Below, piece by piece: positions 6,049 to 7,085 of a DNA stretch of 7,085 nt. The notes under the pieces are model-generated. The model worked only from the letters and a program-made list of their open reading frames with translations, did no database searches and was not told the DNA's origin. The position numbers and the translations under genes were made by a program. Source of the stretch: Colivivens sp964537205. Lineage in GTDB: Bacteria > Bacteroidota > Bacteroidia > Bacteroidales > Bacteroidaceae. The first letter of the stretch is position 1, and each line of letters begins with the position of its first letter. The stretch spans positions 1 to 7,085 of the forward strand of contig CAZHZH010000105.1 in assembly GCA_964537205.1 (NCBI GenBank), given 5' to 3'.

Positions 6049-7085
6049 TCACTTTACATAAACCTTCTTGCCGTCAACTATGTTCAAGCCTTTTTGCAAG
6101 CTCGAGAGTTTCTGACCGTTTATGTTGTAGATTCCCTTAGGAGCTGATTCGCTGTCTGCGACACCGTCAATAGCTGTAGCCTCACTTTCGTAAGTTACGG
6201 TTGTCTTTACAAGTATTCCGGCTGTTCCGTTCGACAGAATCCAGTATGCGGCATATTCGCCTGCTTCTGTTCCGTTGATGTTGTAGCACAGGTAAGTCTG
6301 TCCGTCTGTGTACTTAACGCATACAGGAACAGTTGCCGTGCCAGTCCAAGTTGCGAAGTCGCCACTTGCCGCACGCCATCCGTCGTACTGGTCAGTTGAA
6401 CGCAGAATTTCCTCTGTCGTAGGGTTGTAACCATATACGATTGCATCCGACAGATTGTCAATGCCAAGTTCTGTGCAGATTGCCAAAGCCTCGTAGTCTG
6501 AAAGACTTACAGTCTTTTCTGTATAGCTTGCGTCGTTTGTGCTATATGAAACGGCAAGGTCGTATTCATGTTCAGACATATCAAGTACAACTGGTGGTGG
6601 TGTAACGTAAGTAAGCGATACTACTACGTATACAACATCGTATGCGGATGTCACGCCTTCTGTAGCGTTTGACAATGCGTAAGTTGCCTTGTATGTGGCA
6701 GGACCGTCGTTGTTCATACCACCAACATAGTAGAGTTGGTCTGATTCAAGAGAGAAGTCCGCCTTGACGCAGAGACGTGTGTCACCGCCTGGGTTCCATG
6801 TCTGCCAGTCGCCGGCGGCGTTTCTCCAACCGTCTGTAGTTCCAAGCTTGTAGTTGCTGTCGAGGGTGCCGTCGCTCTGAACTGCATAGATATTGAGTTC
6901 GTCTACTGAAGTGGCTCCGAGGTCGGCAAGGATTGTAGCCATGTCAACTGTTCCGGTATATCCCTCATACTGACCGCCTACCTCTGACTCGAACGCATAT
7001 TCGATAGTGTCTACATTCGGTAAGCGCTCGTACTTGACGTTCTTGAATGAGAGCCAGCTGATGTTGTTGCCATCTTCTACAATGT
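6049..7085 (-). CDS. Secreted/surface protein with tandem DUF4859-like domains (5' end outside window)
   Basis: The frame is open to the right edge; 344 C-terminal residues are visible and the true start lies beyond the window. An ATG at 6942 is internal, because coding sequence of the same character continues upstream of it (for example ISWLSFKNVKYERLP). Two similar domains follow each other: DGWRNAAGDWQTW with LCVK in the first and DGWRAASGDFATW with VCVK in the second, each exactly 150 residues apart. This pattern fits DUF4859, a domain of unknown function found in Bacteroidetes surface proteins. The linker between them is Pro-rich (TPPPVV). The end carries YNINGQKL and KGLNIVDGKKVYVK, the same 26-residue tail type as in the calycin-like protein. 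A terminator follows, so it belongs to a separate transcript. Function is unknown; extracellular glycan or protein binding is only a guess from the repeated beta-rich layout. Confidence 0.82.
   Translation of the reverse strand, partial: IVEDGNNISWLSFKNVKYERLPNVDTIEYAFESEVGGQYEGYTGTVDMATILADLGATSVDELNIYAVQSDGTLDSNYKLGTTDGWRNAAGDWQTWNPGGDTRLCVKADFSLESDQLYYVGGMNNDGPATYKATYALSNATEGVTSAYDVVYVVVSLTYVTPPPVVLDMSEHEYDLAVSYSTNDASYTEKTVSLSDYEALAICTELGIDNLSDAIVYGYNPTTEEILRSTDQYDGWRAASGDFATWTGTATVPVCVKYTDGQTYLCYNINGTEAGEYAAYWILSNGTAGILVKTTVTYESEATAIDGVADSESAPKGIYNINGQKLSSLQKGLNIVDGKKVYVK

Noticed and set aside
5958..6140. Plus-strand 60-codon open frame
   Set aside because: It runs through the palindrome and terminator stem and into the end of the DUF4859-like gene on the other strand; it has no likely product.
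6049..6942. ATG at 6942 as the real start of the DUF4859-like gene
   Set aside because: The frame stays open to the right edge and the upstream residues form the first strands of domain 1; no signal peptide follows this ATG.
1..7085. CRISPR array, tRNA or rRNA gene, insertion sequence, transposon ends
   Set aside because: No regularly spaced direct repeats, cloverleaf, rRNA-like stretch, transposase or terminal inverted repeats were seen; nearly all of the window is explained by six coding genes.

Overview
The window looks like part of a Bacteroidales chromosome, most like Prevotellaceae or a close relative. The evidence is a HmuY-type lipoprotein next to a TonB-dependent haem receptor, a Bacteroidetes promoter of the TAnnTTTG type, mostly absent Shine-Dalgarno sequences, and two secreted proteins that end in the same Bacteroidales-style YN..GQ...KG..I..GKK tail. 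Genus is not resolvable from this stretch. All six genes are on the minus strand, so they read from right to left.

Right edge (7085 to 6049): the 3' part of a secreted or surface protein with two tandem DUF4859-like domains, starting beyond the window. It is closed by a clear intrinsic terminator (about 6026 to 5997). The 165-base gap that follows holds this terminator, a 16-bp palindrome and a promoter (TTTC - 19 bp - TACCTTTG).

Centre and left (5883 to 1): five tightly spaced genes that look like one operon: a duplicated calycin-like secreted protein, a HmuY-like lipoprotein, a HmuR-like TonB-dependent receptor, an eight-helix inner-membrane protein of unknown function, and a PepSY-TM-type membrane protein cut off by the left edge. 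Gaps are 33, 6 and 23 bases, and the last junction is a 4-base overlap. The PepSY-TM gene starts with GTG inside the stop of the gene before it, so an ATG-based gene finder would miss it.

As a working model (inference), the calycin-like and HmuY-like proteins capture a tetrapyrrole or similar ligand outside the cell, the receptor imports it through the outer membrane using TonB, and the two inner-membrane proteins process or reduce the cargo or its iron. The most interesting point is that the HmuY-like protein has neither the His pair nor the Met pair known from characterised relatives in the expected region, while the receptor has Met instead of His between its FRAP and NPDL motifs. The ligand, or the way it is held, may therefore differ from the classic hmu system.
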